A stretch of 64,000 bases of DNA from assembly GCA_023897205.1 (NCBI GenBank), contig JAHWDD010000003.1, forward strand, positions 3,413,665 to 3,477,664. Reading direction: 5' to 3'. Source of the stretch: Exophiala sp. HKRS030 (lineage: Eukaryota > Ascomycota > Eurotiomycetes > Chaetothyriales > Herpotrichiellaceae). Position numbers and translations under genes: made by a program. This document shows, piece by piece, positions 34,943-46,475 of this stretch; position 1 is the first letter of the stretch, and the number at the start of each line of letters is the position of its first letter. The notes beneath the pieces are model-generated. The model was not told the DNA's origin and did not search any database. It saw nothing but the letters and a program-made list of their open reading frames with translations.

Positions 34943-37900
34943 ATGCCTGATCAGGACGCTTTCCATGGCCTATGGGCCGACGCCGTGGCTGCGTACGAGA
35001 AGCAGACGGATAGGAAATTGGAAAAAGACGCGGTCTTCAAGCAATTCAAGACACTCGAAGACTTTGAAAACGCCATTGAGAAGAACAAAGAACGGTTCGG
35101 CAGCTTTCGTAGCGAGCATCGAGCACTCTATGCACTCCTGGCCAAATGCATCAAACCAATGCAGCCCATTTTACTGGTGATCCAGAGAGGCATCGGCAAC
35201 ACGCCTTACGCGCCAATTTGTGCCGTTTTAGGCGCAGCATCATATTTATTCCAGGCTTGCGCAACTGTGAGCAAGGCTTACGATGGAGTTGAAGAATTGT
35301 TTGATCAAATTAGCAGCATCACAGCGCGGCTGAACGAATACGAATACAAGAGTCTCGAATCATCTCTCAAAGCAAAGATGACTGACATTCTTGCTTTTAT
35401 TCTGGAGATCATAGGCAAAGTGGAAGCGGTTGTCAAAAGAGGCCGAGTCAAACAATGGGCTAGGTCTGTCTTACTGCAGGAGGACGATATTAGCGCCTCC
35501 GTGGCTAAACTGCAAAAATATGTCGAAACTGAATTGGGCCTTGTCATTGCACTTACTTACGGACGTGTAAAGGACTTACAGACCACAACGGTTGACATTC
35601 AATCTGAAGTCAAGGCTGTCAAAGCTGGCATCGATGATGTTCTCACCGTCCAGCGCAACGATCGACAAAAAGCTCTTAGTGAAGCAGATGAGTTAAAATT
35701 GGCAACTGCCCTCAAGACCAAAACCATTGATGAGATCGCTCAGGTCCATGCAGCAAACCTCGAGAAACTAACCAAAGGTACTGGAGCTTGGATCAGGGAT
35801 GATGTTATGTTTCAGGCTTGGGAGCAGGAGAAAGCACCAATTCTATGGGTTTTTGGCAAGCCGGGTGTTGGCAAAACGATGCTTGCCGCAAGGACCATCG
35901 AAACCTTACAGAACAGATATCCCCAACACTCGGACATCCCATCTCTCACTTCAGTGAGCTACTTGTACTGGAAAGATGGCAACCCGCAGCTTGTGGACTG
36001 CGCGCAGATGTGGAAAGCGGCTGCGTTGCAAATTGCGAAAGCAAACGACCGGTTCAAGAAACATGTGGTTGCGACCATCGATAAGAAACAGGATACCTTT
36101 GCTTCTGCGCGCCGCATTTGGCAACAGCTGTTCCTGGATTTCTTCACCGAGGACTCATCGTCACGTTCACTCACAAGTCTTGCATTCATCATTGTGGACG
36201 GGCTTGACGAGGGTCCAGAGGCGGAGCGAGTCAAGTTCTTGTCTTGTCTGGCTGAACTCGTGGGACGAACAACGCCTGACCGCAAATGCAGAATTCAAGT
36301 AGCCGTCTTTGCAAGACCAGGTATCCGTGCCGACCCTGGCTTTGAGAAAGTTGGATTTCGAAGACAAGAACGTATCATCGAGGTTACACCCGAGAGAAAC
36401 ACCATTGATATCGAAGCATTCATTCGCCAGAGACTCAGTGATGTTGACGTTCTGAAGATGCTGAAAAGAAGAAAAGCCACGAAAGAATACCAGAGTCTGG
36501 CCAAAGAAATCTACAATAGTGTCCAATCTAGATCCCAAGGCATGTTTCTGTGGGCTAGCCTTGTCTTTGATCAAATATGGGACTCACCATCCCCGGAATC
36601 TATTCGAGACTCTCTCCGAGAAGCACCTGAAGGGTTAGATGACATGCTCCATCATGTATTCAAACGCCTCGATGTTGAGGAAGGTATGCGTCGATCCTAT
36701 CTAAGCGACCTGCTATCGTGGATCTTTTGCACTTATCGGCCACTCCATGTCGCCGAATTGTTCGTTCTACTTCTTATGACCGCCAATCAGCGCTGCTATT
36801 TGCTGGAGGACGACCTGAAAGCTCGATACTCAAGCATCTTCACAACTGCGGGTCCCACAAGCGAGGAAGATTCGATTGATGGGGACGAAGAAGGCGTAAG
36901 TGTGGATGAAGATGCGGCATCTGAGGAGGATGATTTCGATTTCCTGAATGACACTGGAAGTACTGACAACGACGATGAAGATGCCGACACAGAAAACGAT
37001 GATGAAGACCCTGAGGAGTCGCTCGTCGCCGAAACCATCAATTCAGGCGATCGGGAAACCGAACAAGAGGTCTTCAACATGCCAAATCGGTGGTACTACA
37101 CTACAGTAACATTCAGCCACGCCCGCATTCGCGATTATTTGACTACGGAGGGCAATCGGTCCACAAGACGTTGGGATGATTGTCCGGTTGTTCCAGATAA
37201 CATGAATATGAGGCACCTGGACATCATGTTGGCTTGTATCCAAGTACTTCGTACGGATGTTGCAGACAACTATTCTCTCGAATCTTTGAAAAGCTACGCA
37301 GGTATCAACTGGATGAAACACCTCGTCGAGGTTGACTTTACCAAGATTGCCCGTCCTCTAGCGATTCAAGCGGCACGCATGCTATCGGCATTATTTCACC
37401 ATGGCCAAGCGTTACTTCGGACTTCCTTCGGCTTGAGAAATGAATTCATCGAGACTTGGTTCACCACCAACAAATATTCAAACCTTGTTCGGAAGATTAT
37501 CACAGATAATGTTACTGATCTGGATGAATGTGAGCGAGGTTGGGCATTGACTGTAAAAGATTCAGCACGAGCGTTATTCCAGCCACTAATCGCAGCATGT
37601 GCCCGTACATGGCTAACGAAGACGGGGTGGGATGACCCTGCGTATCTTGATAAGTCAGAAAGAGAGGTGTGGATAATGTATGCCTTTAGCTCTTTGGTAA
37701 GCTTGGAGACAACATTGGACGTGGGGCTTGGCTAACTACAAGTAGAATGATGAGGGAGTCAATGATGGCTCGGTAGAATCCTTCAACGTCGAAAGCGGGA
37801 TGTGGAATATATCACCTGATTCGCTGGAGTCGCTCGCGATGCTTGAGCCTTTACCAAAAACGGAGCATTGGTACGCAGGTGTGGGTTGGATTTTGATGGA

Positions 37901-39707
37901 AGCTGAAGAGGATCCCTCAACAGAACGTGCGATCGAGTATCTCAAAAAGGCACTCGAACTAAAGCCCGGAGGCTGGATGGCCATGGAAGGTCTCGCAAGA
38001 TGTTATGGCGATAACCTACAGCAATACGAGACTGCCATTCACTGGATGGAAGATGCCATCCACAATTTACCTCAGACTGAAGAGTTGACCGGCATTAACT
38101 TCTACCTTGAGACTAGGATCTCGGACTGGAAACTCCATCTCGGGAACGATCAGGAATCCGTCGAGATTGCTCAAGTCGCATACGAAAACGGACGTGGATT
38201 CTATTACGGAACTGGTACAGCAAGTGATTCCAGCATCCTTCGAAGTATCAAACACTATGTTGAGGCCTTGTTCCGCATAAAGGACTATGCTAGGCTGACT
38301 CAATTACTCTATGAACTTGATGATAGGCCGACGTGGGAAACCAATCGATCACTGTGGGTCGTATTTCTGCGAGCCCAGTATGAGTCATACTACCAAGTCC
38401 GCTTATTCGAGAAGGTCGGTGAACTCACACGACAGAGTACAGACGGCGTGTTTGAAGCGTTCATGCACGACTCTATCAAAAAAGCCGTGGAGCTTAATAG
38501 CGACACGATATCCGAGGTTCGTTCAGCATGGCTGGCTTCTCAAGCTGCCGAATGGCAATATAATTATGCCCAGGAGCCGGAGCGGTCCATTGACCTCTGG
38601 GAGACTATGGTATCACTAATTGATCAAAGTAACGAGGTGATTCAGCAATCACAAGCTCGATACCGCACTGAAGCTTCGGAGTATTTGAGCATGATGTACT
38701 TCAAAGCGGCCAAAACAGCCCATGACGAAGGGAAGGATGCTTCAGATTATGTGACCAAATTGGAAAACTTGGCCAAGCATAAACAAGGAAGTAAACGATA
38801 CTATCGCGCTTCATACCCGGCCCTCGTTTTAGGCTTGTGGCTCCGTGAATATGCCAATGCTGATGAAGCGACGTGGATGGCTTGTATCAAGCCATCAATC
38901 AAGCAAGCACTGTACCTCTTGAGTGACGATGATCCTTGGAACGATCAACAAGCATATGCACAATTGGGCCAGGCCCTTCTGCTCGCTGGAGACATTCCGA
39001 ATGCATCGATTGCTCTTGGAATTACAACAAAACCCTTGACCGAAGATCATCATTCGGACGGAGACAGCCCAGAGACAGAAAGCTCGGAGAACGAATTTTC
39101 CGAAGGTGAATTTGTTCCTTCTGTGGCAGAGGTGCAGGAAGAACAGAGCAATAATCCGCCAGGAGTTGAGTCACACGAAGCCAGTGAGAAGACAGTACCA
39201 GAGGAGACAAAGTCAGAAGTTGACGGTACAAAAAATTCTCAGTCTACGCATAGAGAAGAGGCTGGAGAAGAGGCAACACCAAACAAAGACGATAACGCTA
39301 ACGAGGAGGACCGCGCAGATGGGGAAGGATGGGAGGATGAGAACGAAGAAAATGAAGATGAAGAGCAAGTAGAAGAGGAAGAAGAGTCTGACGAGCCGGT
39401 AAACCCCAAGTATGCTGGCTTTGATTGCATATGGACCTGCGATGGCCCTTGCACAACCAAGAACACATCCTACGCTGAACTTCACTTCTGCCGAATATGT
39501 AACGACGTATGCTTCTGCGAGAATTGCGTCGAATTGGTAAAGGCCGACAAGTTGCCGTTCAGAAAATGTGCAGCCGACCATCCACTGGTCAAGGTGTTTC
39601 CGATGACTGAAGATGCAGATCGAATCACCTCGGCACTGATCGAGATGCGATTTGAGCCTCAGCAGGAATGGTTAGACGCACTGAAGAAGGTGTGGTCTGC
39701 AGAATAG
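34943..39707 (+). CDS. NLR-type STAND protein: Goodbye-like - NACHT - TPR-like - acidic linkers - Cys/His zinc module
   Basis: Exon 1 is 34943-37696 and exon 2 is 37746-39707. The 49-nt intron 37697-37745 (GTAAGC, branch GGCTAAC, ACAAGTAG) joins the two long frames into one 1571-aa protein; without it they look like two genes. Residues about 5-130 (FHGLWADAVAAYEKQT...) match the fungal STAND N-terminal 'Goodbye' helical domain. The Walker A motif GKPGVGKT is at about 305-312, Walker B FIIVDGLDEG at about 416-425, and a winged-helix/arm region follows. A very acidic insert is at about 645-700. Exon 2 carries helical TPR-like repeats ('AIEYLKKALELKPGGWMAMEGLARCYG'), a second acidic/Glu-rich stretch, and a C-terminal Cys cluster (CIWTCDGPC ... 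FCRICNDVCFCENC ... CAADHPL, about 1478-1555) like a degenerate ZZ/RING finger. Fungal NLRs sense non-self and can trigger regulated cell death. The partner is unknown. Confidence 0.88.
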
Positions 39708-40188
39708 TAGAGGGTAGTACTGGTGGTCATAGTTTGAGGTTTGGCGAGACTGAGATGCGTAGATGATATACGACTTTACGAGATTAACTGCTATCCGGCA
39801 TGAAGCCCAGCCTACGATTACATGTAGATCTACGGAAGAAGGCTCTGGTACACGATATCAAATAGAAGAAAGAAATGAAGAGGTATATGGTGGGACAGAG
39901 ATAGATGAAGTTATTTGCTTCCCCTGAAAACATAACATGCTCTAAGAAGTATTGCGCTGCCGCAGCGACTTTTCTCAGAGTTTTCGTACTGTTGATACAG
40001 ATCGACAGGGGATAACTCAATAAACGATACTTGTAACTTGTAAGCCAGCACTCGACGGGAATTTCTTTATAGCAAGACGCTCGATCACGCAGAAAGAATG
40101 ATATCTATCTAGCTTTGGCTTCCCTGTGAGGAAATCTCAACCACAACAGCCCCCAACTCGTCGAATGCCTTGTGACTGCATTTTCTCT
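39708..40188. other. Convergent 3' intergenic region
   Basis: The NLR gene and the transporter gene end tail to tail here. A minus-strand frame at 40020-39784 has no support. Confidence 0.5.
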
Positions 40189-42000
40189 CTAATGATCGTC
40201 GTTGATATCGACAACCGTCTTCTTCCACTTGCGCGCCGGTACATGACGTTTGAAGAGGATATCGATCTCGCGATACGAGCGATTCTTCATCTCCGGCAGC
40301 CAAATGTACGCCATGACAAGGCAGACAAACCCAGTCCCGGCCCAGACATAGCCGCATTTGCCACCGAGGTTCCCGCCCGTCGGGTTGAGCATGTAGCTGG
40401 CGAGGTAGATGCAGGGGATGTTGACGGCGTAGTAGCAGCCGCGGCCGACGCCTGTGGTGAGTGGTCGCAGGCGGATGGCGGATGTTTCGCCGATGATGAC
40501 CCATGATGCTGGCGCGGGCCCTAGACAGAACAGCACGGACACGATGAGTCCGAGAGAAGCTTGCGCGAGTGAAGATGAGTCAGATTCCGGAAATGAGGCC
40601 GCGATGCCCAGGCAGACGAGTAGCAGCGTGTTGAAGGCCGAGCCCCATAGGTAGATTGTTCGTCGGCCCAAGTATGTTGTCAAAATCCACGAGAGCATCA
40701 CGAAGACGGTCTGGAGAGCAGAGGTGATGAGGCCTAGGGCAAAGGCGGTGTTTGTACTGATTCCGGCACCTGCGTCGGATGTCAGTCGATGCGATGGGTA
40801 GAAAAGCGGGAAAATATTTTCATCGAGAAGGACGAAACTTACGTTCGAAGAAGTAGACAGCCTGGTTGGCGATGAGGTTACCAGTAAGATTCTGGGCGGC
40901 ATATACGCAGCACACGATGAGGGTTCGGTATCGGTCGGTACCCTTCCACAATTCTATGAGACTGGGCTCTTTCTCGGTCTTCTCGAGTTCGACGGTCCGG
41001 CGCATCATGGCCACTGCGTCGTTGTGACCGTCAACCACGGTTGAACGCCCGAGGCGTCTCACCGAGTTAGCTGCGTCCTCGAGACGTCCTTTTCGAACTA
41101 ACCACCAAGGCGATTCGGGTCCCCACCAAATGAGGAGGGCAAGGGGGTCGGGAACATCCACTGAAGCGCGATAGGGACTCTGGTTGCTAGGGTTAGTGGG
41201 GAGGTTGTGCTTCTCGGATTCTTGGGGTTCCCTACCTGTATGCAGTTGCTTCGCTGATAGGGTTAAAATGATAAGTGATACCACCAACGATAATGGCTCC
41301 AATAGCCCAAAACATCTGCAACATCTGCGTAGCTGGGGCTCTGAGCCTGAGAGGCACGATCTCGCTGCAATAAGCCGGTGCATTGGCGATGAAGATGCCC
41401 CATGGGATACCCTCGAGAAGTTGAGAAGCCAGCATGACTCCTAGCGAGTTGGCAAAGAAGAAGATGAAGATAAAGGCGTTCAAAGCCATGAGACCGGTGA
41501 TTGTCGCCCAGCGGTATCCGATCTTGCTTGTGAGGGGCCCAGCGAGGAAGACGCCGATGAAAGCACCAACTGGTCCTCCCATCTGCAGCGCCGATTGCCA
41601 CGGGGTGGTGATGAATTTCTTGCCGCTTACAGGGTCCTCAACGCCGAAGTCGTTGGCGAACGCGGGAAGGGCGATGAAGTTGCCCATCAGGAAAACGCAG
41701 TATGCTTCCATGATCTTGATATGGTCAGTTATGTCACTTCTGGTTGCAAGAGATGAGATCGGATTAGAAGGCAAGGCATACAATAGTGCAGGACATGACA
41801 AAAGCCCACCATGAAGCAGAAGGGTACGCTCGGACTGCCTCCAACACACCCATTTTGTGCTCAGCATGTTCTGCGTCGATCGCCCTGGCCCTGTCGTACA
41901 AAGTCTTCTCGTCGACGTCCAAGACATGTTCGACGGAGGGTTTTCCCAACGCCACCTCAGGATCTTGCCCGGGTATGTGCGAAATGCCTTGTCCGGTCAT
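40189..42000 (-). CDS. MFS sugar transporter (maltose-permease-like), one-base frame break in exon 3
   Basis: There are four exons: 42000-41782, 41714-41236, 41179-40843 and 40769-40189. The introns (67, 56, 73 nt) have good GT-AG and CTAAC/CTGAC signals. The coding sum is 1616 nt, one base short of 539 codons. The break is in the run of five C on the coding strand (41147-41143). Upstream of it the frame reads VPIALQWMFP and downstream LALLIWWGPESPWWLVRKGR, which is the expected order for this family. Other hallmarks are GIPWGIFIANAPAYCSEIVP, the loop motif GYRW, and the C-terminal PEMKNRSYREIDILF typical of alpha-glucoside/maltose H+ symporters. Twelve membrane helices are expected in the plasma membrane. 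It is either a young pseudogene or, more likely, a homopolymer error (see findings). Confidence 0.82.
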
Positions 42001-43405
42001 TTTGAGAAGTGATTCCCTTTACCGGTTGGTTTTGTGCGAGAAGGGGAGGAAAGGATAGCTCATTGAATGAAGAGCTAGAGCAAAGAAGTGTTCTTCGTCC
42101 AGGGATTCTCGCGCCATGATATAATCCAGAAAGACACGCGTACACTTGATCTCATTTGAAGCAAACCAATGCGCCCACCGGAGGCCTCCCCCAACTTCCC
42201 CAGCTTCTCTCCATCAGGCCTGCTGTATCAAGTATAACTCCGTCCGGCACAGCGTCGCATTCGCAGCCTATTAGACCGAGTTGAACCCTGAGACCCTTCT
42301 GTACCTTTGAGGTGGAATGTGCCGAATGGCCGAATCGTTGTTCTGACGCCACCGATGCTGCGGCGTAACACAGAGCGAAAAGAAAGGGAATCTCTGTGTT
42401 AGGCTTTGTCTATTATGTCATGAGTCGAGGAGAGACCACAAGGTGACGTTTTACTGGTATGGAGTAGAGGCGAGAAGGTCAGTGATACGATGCTACCCTG
42501 TGATGTGGGGCTCCCACTATAAAAGGGTCCTTGGATCCAATACCAAGCACACGAAGCAGCATTCGGAGATCATTCCGCTTTTTAGATGTCGTTGCTTGCA
42601 ATGATAAGCATTTCAACTCCACTGGTCACCCGACAGCAGTTAATGCCCGAGCGGTCAATGACTCAAGCTCGCGGGCCGAGCTAGGGGTGCGGGCATGATC
42701 GACAGAGCTCCAGTCGCACGAGGCGAGGTGTCTTTGGGAGTGAATAGTGTTTTGTGATAACGTGGCAGAGAAAGCTATAAGAGCCCAAGGACAGCAATAC
42801 AACATATTCTTTCGAAGGTGGCATGGCATTGGAAGATGGCATTTGACAAGCCGGTCTCGCTTATGCATCATCCATCGCCAAGTTCAAGATTACCGAATCC
42901 TTCAAGTTCGACCAACGATGAAAACTTGTTAGTTAAATAGCCGTGTACCTGGGCGGCCAAGGCCATCCCCTGAAACTAGTTAGTCCTGCAGCGCTGTGAG
43001 TCCGCATTCGACGCCTAACTCTTCCGCCAGCAATAATTCTTCAACGCCATCAATGTTCACGCTATTGCGTCTTGCAAAATTATGTTTCTGCGTGGCCTTT
43101 ATCATGACAACAATATTCTTTGTAAGTTATCAATGCTTCTTAACGATTTGGCTCATTCAACCCAATGCGCAATACTCCGCCTTCTCATCATGCCTTGACG
43201 AGCTTCTAATCAAGCAACACGGACAAGTGCGTGCTTCCGCCCTATGAAGACAGACAGCATGTCACCCTTCGCAAAACAAAGGTGAAGATAGGACAATATC
43301 AGATCGGGATCATGCACACTGTCCTACGCAGTTATACAAAATATGCGATATCGTCCTTGGCCATCCCCCAATCACCCGTGATCAGCCATTGAGCATTTCC
43401 CAAAG
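42001..43405. promoter_or_regulatory. Divergent intergenic region (transporter / FAD oxidoreductase)
   Basis: 1.4 kb between divergent start codons. No gene is supported. A small plus-strand frame around 43052-43247 has a hydrophobic segment (residues about 7-36 of that frame) but no other evidence. Confidence 0.4.
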
Positions 43406-44776
43406 ATGACAGCACTTCCAAACAATCCGACAACATCATACTGGCTTTCTCATGACTCCGGGCTATCAAAACACCGGACCACAAATGAGCTGCCATCCGA
43501 AGCCGACATCGTGATCATCGGCTCAGGCTATTCTGGCGCCACTGCGGCCTACCACATTCTTCAGGGCACCAGCGATAGACCTTCTGTCGTGATCTTGGAA
43601 GCCAGAGATACGTGCTCTGGGGCCACTGGACGCAATGGCGGCCACCTCAAACCCGCACCATACAGTAGTGCGCTGTCCAATGAGAAAAGATTCGGCACTA
43701 AGATCGCTCAAGACCTCCTCAGGTACGAGGTAGATCAACTCTGGCACGTGAAAAAGTTGGTCGAGAAGGAATCAATTGATTGTGATTTCGAACTTACTCG
43801 CGCCATCGACGTCTATACTGACAAGCAAGAGGCTGAATCTATACTTGCAACGTTCCAGGCCTTGAAGGGCGCCGGGTTTGAATTTCCAGACGACTTGCAT
43901 GTGGTCACGGATCCACAAAAGGCCGAGCGGGTTTCTGGTGTCAAAGGAGCTTTACTAGTGTTCACTTTCACGGCTGGATCGGTTTGGCCGTATAAGCTGA
44001 TCAGTCATCTTCTACGTCGCTGTATTGAGTGGGGTGCGAATTTGCAGACTTTCACACCTGTCTCGTCGATCGAGAACTCATCGACAGGCGATGGCAGATG
44101 GATTTTGCACACTGCTCGTGGCGCCATTGTTGCGAAGAAGATATTGGTGGCCACCAATGCTTATACGTCTGGCTTGCTGCCAGAATTAAAGACCAGGATC
44201 GTACCAGTCAAGGGAATCGCCTGCAGGATTGCCGTGCCAGCGGATGGCAAACCTCCTCCACATCTCAACAACACGTATAGCATCCGCTTTAAACCGCAGG
44301 AGTACGACTACCTGATTCCCCGCACGGATGGCAGCATTGTCGTAGGTGGAGCGAAACAAGTTCTCCTGCTTGACGACGACAACTGGCTGGATAATGTCGA
44401 TGACTCAGCTCTGATACCAGGGGCAGAGCAGTACTTTGACAAGTACATGCAGAGAACGTTTAATGGCTGGGAAGAGTCCGATGCTCAAGTCACAGATATA
44501 TGGTCCGGAATCATGGGCTACTCTGCAGACTTGAAGCCTTGGGTAGGAGAGATACCCAACAGACCTGGCGTCTTCATCACGGCAGGGTTCACAGGCCATG
44601 GCATGCCTCAGATACTGGGCTGTTCAGCCGCTGTTGCTGCTCTCATGAGAGGGGATGTAGCATCGATCGAGGCGACGGGTCTTCCTCAGCCGTTTTGGAT
44701 TACGAAAGAGCGTCTGCACAATGAGACGAATCTGATTCGAGGATATATGGCTGGCTCTCGACCAACTCGACAGTGA
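43406..44776 (+). CDS. FAD-dependent oxidoreductase, DAO family
   Basis: An intact single exon of 456 aa with the ATG at 43406. Residues 34-50 (DIVIIGSGYSGATAAYH) form the GxGxxG FAD-binding fingerprint. CSGATGRNGGHLKPA (about 72-86) is typical of D-amino-acid-oxidase-fold proteins related to gamma-glutamylputrescine oxidoreductase (PuuB-like). 'DIWSGIMGYSADLKPWVGEIPNRPGVFITAGFTGHGM' near the C-terminus is the second conserved FAD/substrate block. It probably oxidises an amine or amino acid with O2, giving H2O2. The substrate is unknown. There is no obvious PTS1 at the C-terminus (ends PTRQ). Confidence 0.88.
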   Translation: MTALPNNPTTSYWLSHDSGLSKHRTTNELPSEADIVIIGSGYSGATAAYHILQGTSDRPSVVILEARDTCSGATGRNGGHLKPAPYSSALSNEKRFGTKIAQDLLRYEVDQLWHVKKLVEKESIDCDFELTRAIDVYTDKQEAESILATFQALKGAGFEFPDDLHVVTDPQKAERVSGVKGALLVFTFTAGSVWPYKLISHLLRRCIEWGANLQTFTPVSSIENSSTGDGRWILHTARGAIVAKKILVATNAYTSGLLPELKTRIVPVKGIACRIAVPADGKPPPHLNNTYSIRFKPQEYDYLIPRTDGSIVVGGAKQVLLLDDDNWLDNVDDSALIPGAEQYFDKYMQRTFNGWEESDAQVTDIWSGIMGYSADLKPWVGEIPNRPGVFITAGFTGHGMPQILGCSAAVAALMRGDVASIEATGLPQPFWITKERLHNETNLIRGYMAGSRPTRQ

Positions 44777-45119
44777 GTGACTGGCAGAATAGAGCAGAAG
44801 CACTGGTGGCAAACATCACGTGGTCGTGGTCCATGCCAAGGATGAGTCGTCACCTCCCTTTGCGAAAGTCAATATCTCCCTCCCAAATGCTACCTTTATT
44901 TAGTAGCATTCAGCTGAGCCTCAACTCTCTGTCTAGTGTAGAACGTTTGCCATAAAGTGAAGAAGCAGCGCAATCCCGTCCCATCTTCGACTACTTGAAT
45001 GCTCAATCCGTGATAAATCATCTATTACTTTCCGTCTCCGATCACAGGTCAAGTACTTAGGAACAACCATACTATCCAACCCTTACGGCAACCCAGGTCT
45101 TACCACTTTTCTCCTTTCG
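44777..45119. other. Intergenic, no gene supported
   Basis: 343 bp with the 3' flank of the oxidoreductase gene and the promoter of the SIMPL gene. Nothing else is visible. Confidence 0.5.
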
Positions 45120-45847
45120 ATGGCGCCAACAGTGATCAACATCCAAGGCAGCGCAACGCTCCGACGCCCCGCCGAGATTGCCGTTCTCAACATCGAAGTC
45201 TCATCATCAGGGAAAGACCAGCCCACGGCATCCCGCAACGTGATCCAAACTGTAAACAACCTCCAATCAATTCTCGACGCCGCCAGCCTCCGGACGCCCC
45301 CCAACAACACCGGCGACAGCGGCAGTAGCAGTAGCAGCAGCAGCACAATCTCGCCCATAGCGCCTATCAGCTTCTACTCGATCGCGTCGCTCTCAACCTC
45401 CTCCTCGGACGAACTCGACAAAGACTCCCTTCCCACCGGCTCACGGATCTACACGGCCACCACCAGCATCGAGATCCACTTCCGCTCCTTCGCCACGCTG
45501 GGCACCATGGTGGTGCAATTCTCATCCATCCCCTTCGTCAGCCTACAAGGCATCTCGTGGAAACTGACCGACGAAGTCCAAGCCGAGCTGGAGGAACAGG
45601 CCCGCACCGATGCATTGCGCCATGCGATCGCACGCGCCCGGAACTATGCGCAGGTCATCGACAGGAATACCGTCACGCCCGTCAAGATCCAGGATTCGCA
45701 GCAGTATTTGTTCTTCGAGGGCGGGCCAGGCAGGCCGCGTTCAAGGTCGCCGATACCGCGAGTTTTGGTATCGGTGTCGGCATTGATTTCGAACCTCAGG
45801 TTATAGAGGTCAAGGCAAATCTAGAGGTCGAGTTTCATGCTGAGTGA
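45120..45847 (+). CDS. SIMPL/DUF541-domain protein, one-base frame break near 3' end
   Basis: The ATG is at 45120. The start (MAPTVINIQGSATLRRPAEIAVLNIEVSSSG) matches the SIMPL (DUF541, bacterial BP26-like) beta-strand pattern 'I.v.G.a......a.l...v...g'. A poly-Ser stretch of seven residues interrupts residues about 68-76. The first frame holds to about 45725, and the expected C-terminal strand set (AAFKVADTASFGIGVGIDF...IEVKANLEVEF) continues in another frame to the TGA at 45847. The span is 728 nt, one base less than 243 codons, so a single missing base between about 45714 and 45732 (GC-rich GAGGGCGGGCCAGGCAGG) explains it. No intron signal exists there. The function of SIMPL proteins in fungi is unknown. 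Confidence 0.72.
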
Positions 45848-46475
45848 TCTGGAGGAGAGATTTGCGGATTTTGGCGGAGGGTTTTGATTGCAGCTCACAG
45901 GGGGATGTGAGCGTTTTCGGCTGAGCGTGATACGTCTTTGTCATTTTCAGCAGAGCGAGAGATTTATTCTTGTTATGATGGGTTTCCTTAAAGTGCATTG
46001 GCGTAGGTACTCCCAAAATGTAGATGAAGCATACAGATCTCATCAAATCATCATGGCCATTCTCGAGCGACTCGTCGGTCGAGGCAATTCATACTGTTTC
46101 GACGTCGTATGGCAGTCGTAAGAACTCTACATGTTGAGCATTGGGAAGATTTTGGCGAAGAAAACATACTACTAATGCATAAATGCATATCAATCGGGAG
46201 GAGGAGGATCGGCGATATCAACTATATTCTACTGTGAATTTCCCTGATTTTCATGCCGACTCTCACCACCTTCATTTGCCTCATTACTGCAGGGACCTCG
46301 TCGCTGACGAGACTCCCCCTTTGTGCGTCCATCATCAACCGGATGTGCATGAGTGTGCTTCTTCGATATTCAAGAATGTGATATATCACTGCGTTTGGGA
46401 TTCTCCATGTCCGTAACAAAAATACAGAAGAGTCTCCCAACCCCTCCGCTTTGCGAGCTTGTCCTCATTTCGTCC
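45848..46475. other. Convergent intergenic region
   Basis: Between the SIMPL gene and the cytochrome b2-type gene, whose 3' ends face each other. Only short unsupported frames. Confidence 0.5.

Noticed and set aside
41101..41200. An alternative splice to repair the transporter frame instead of a base deletion
   Set aside because: No GT-AG pair spans the C5 run in the required phase, and the sequence on both sides matches the family without a gap.
42996..43247. Small plus-strand frame with a hydrophobic segment
   Set aside because: A single hydrophobic stretch in AT-rich DNA, with no signal for a real start or termination.
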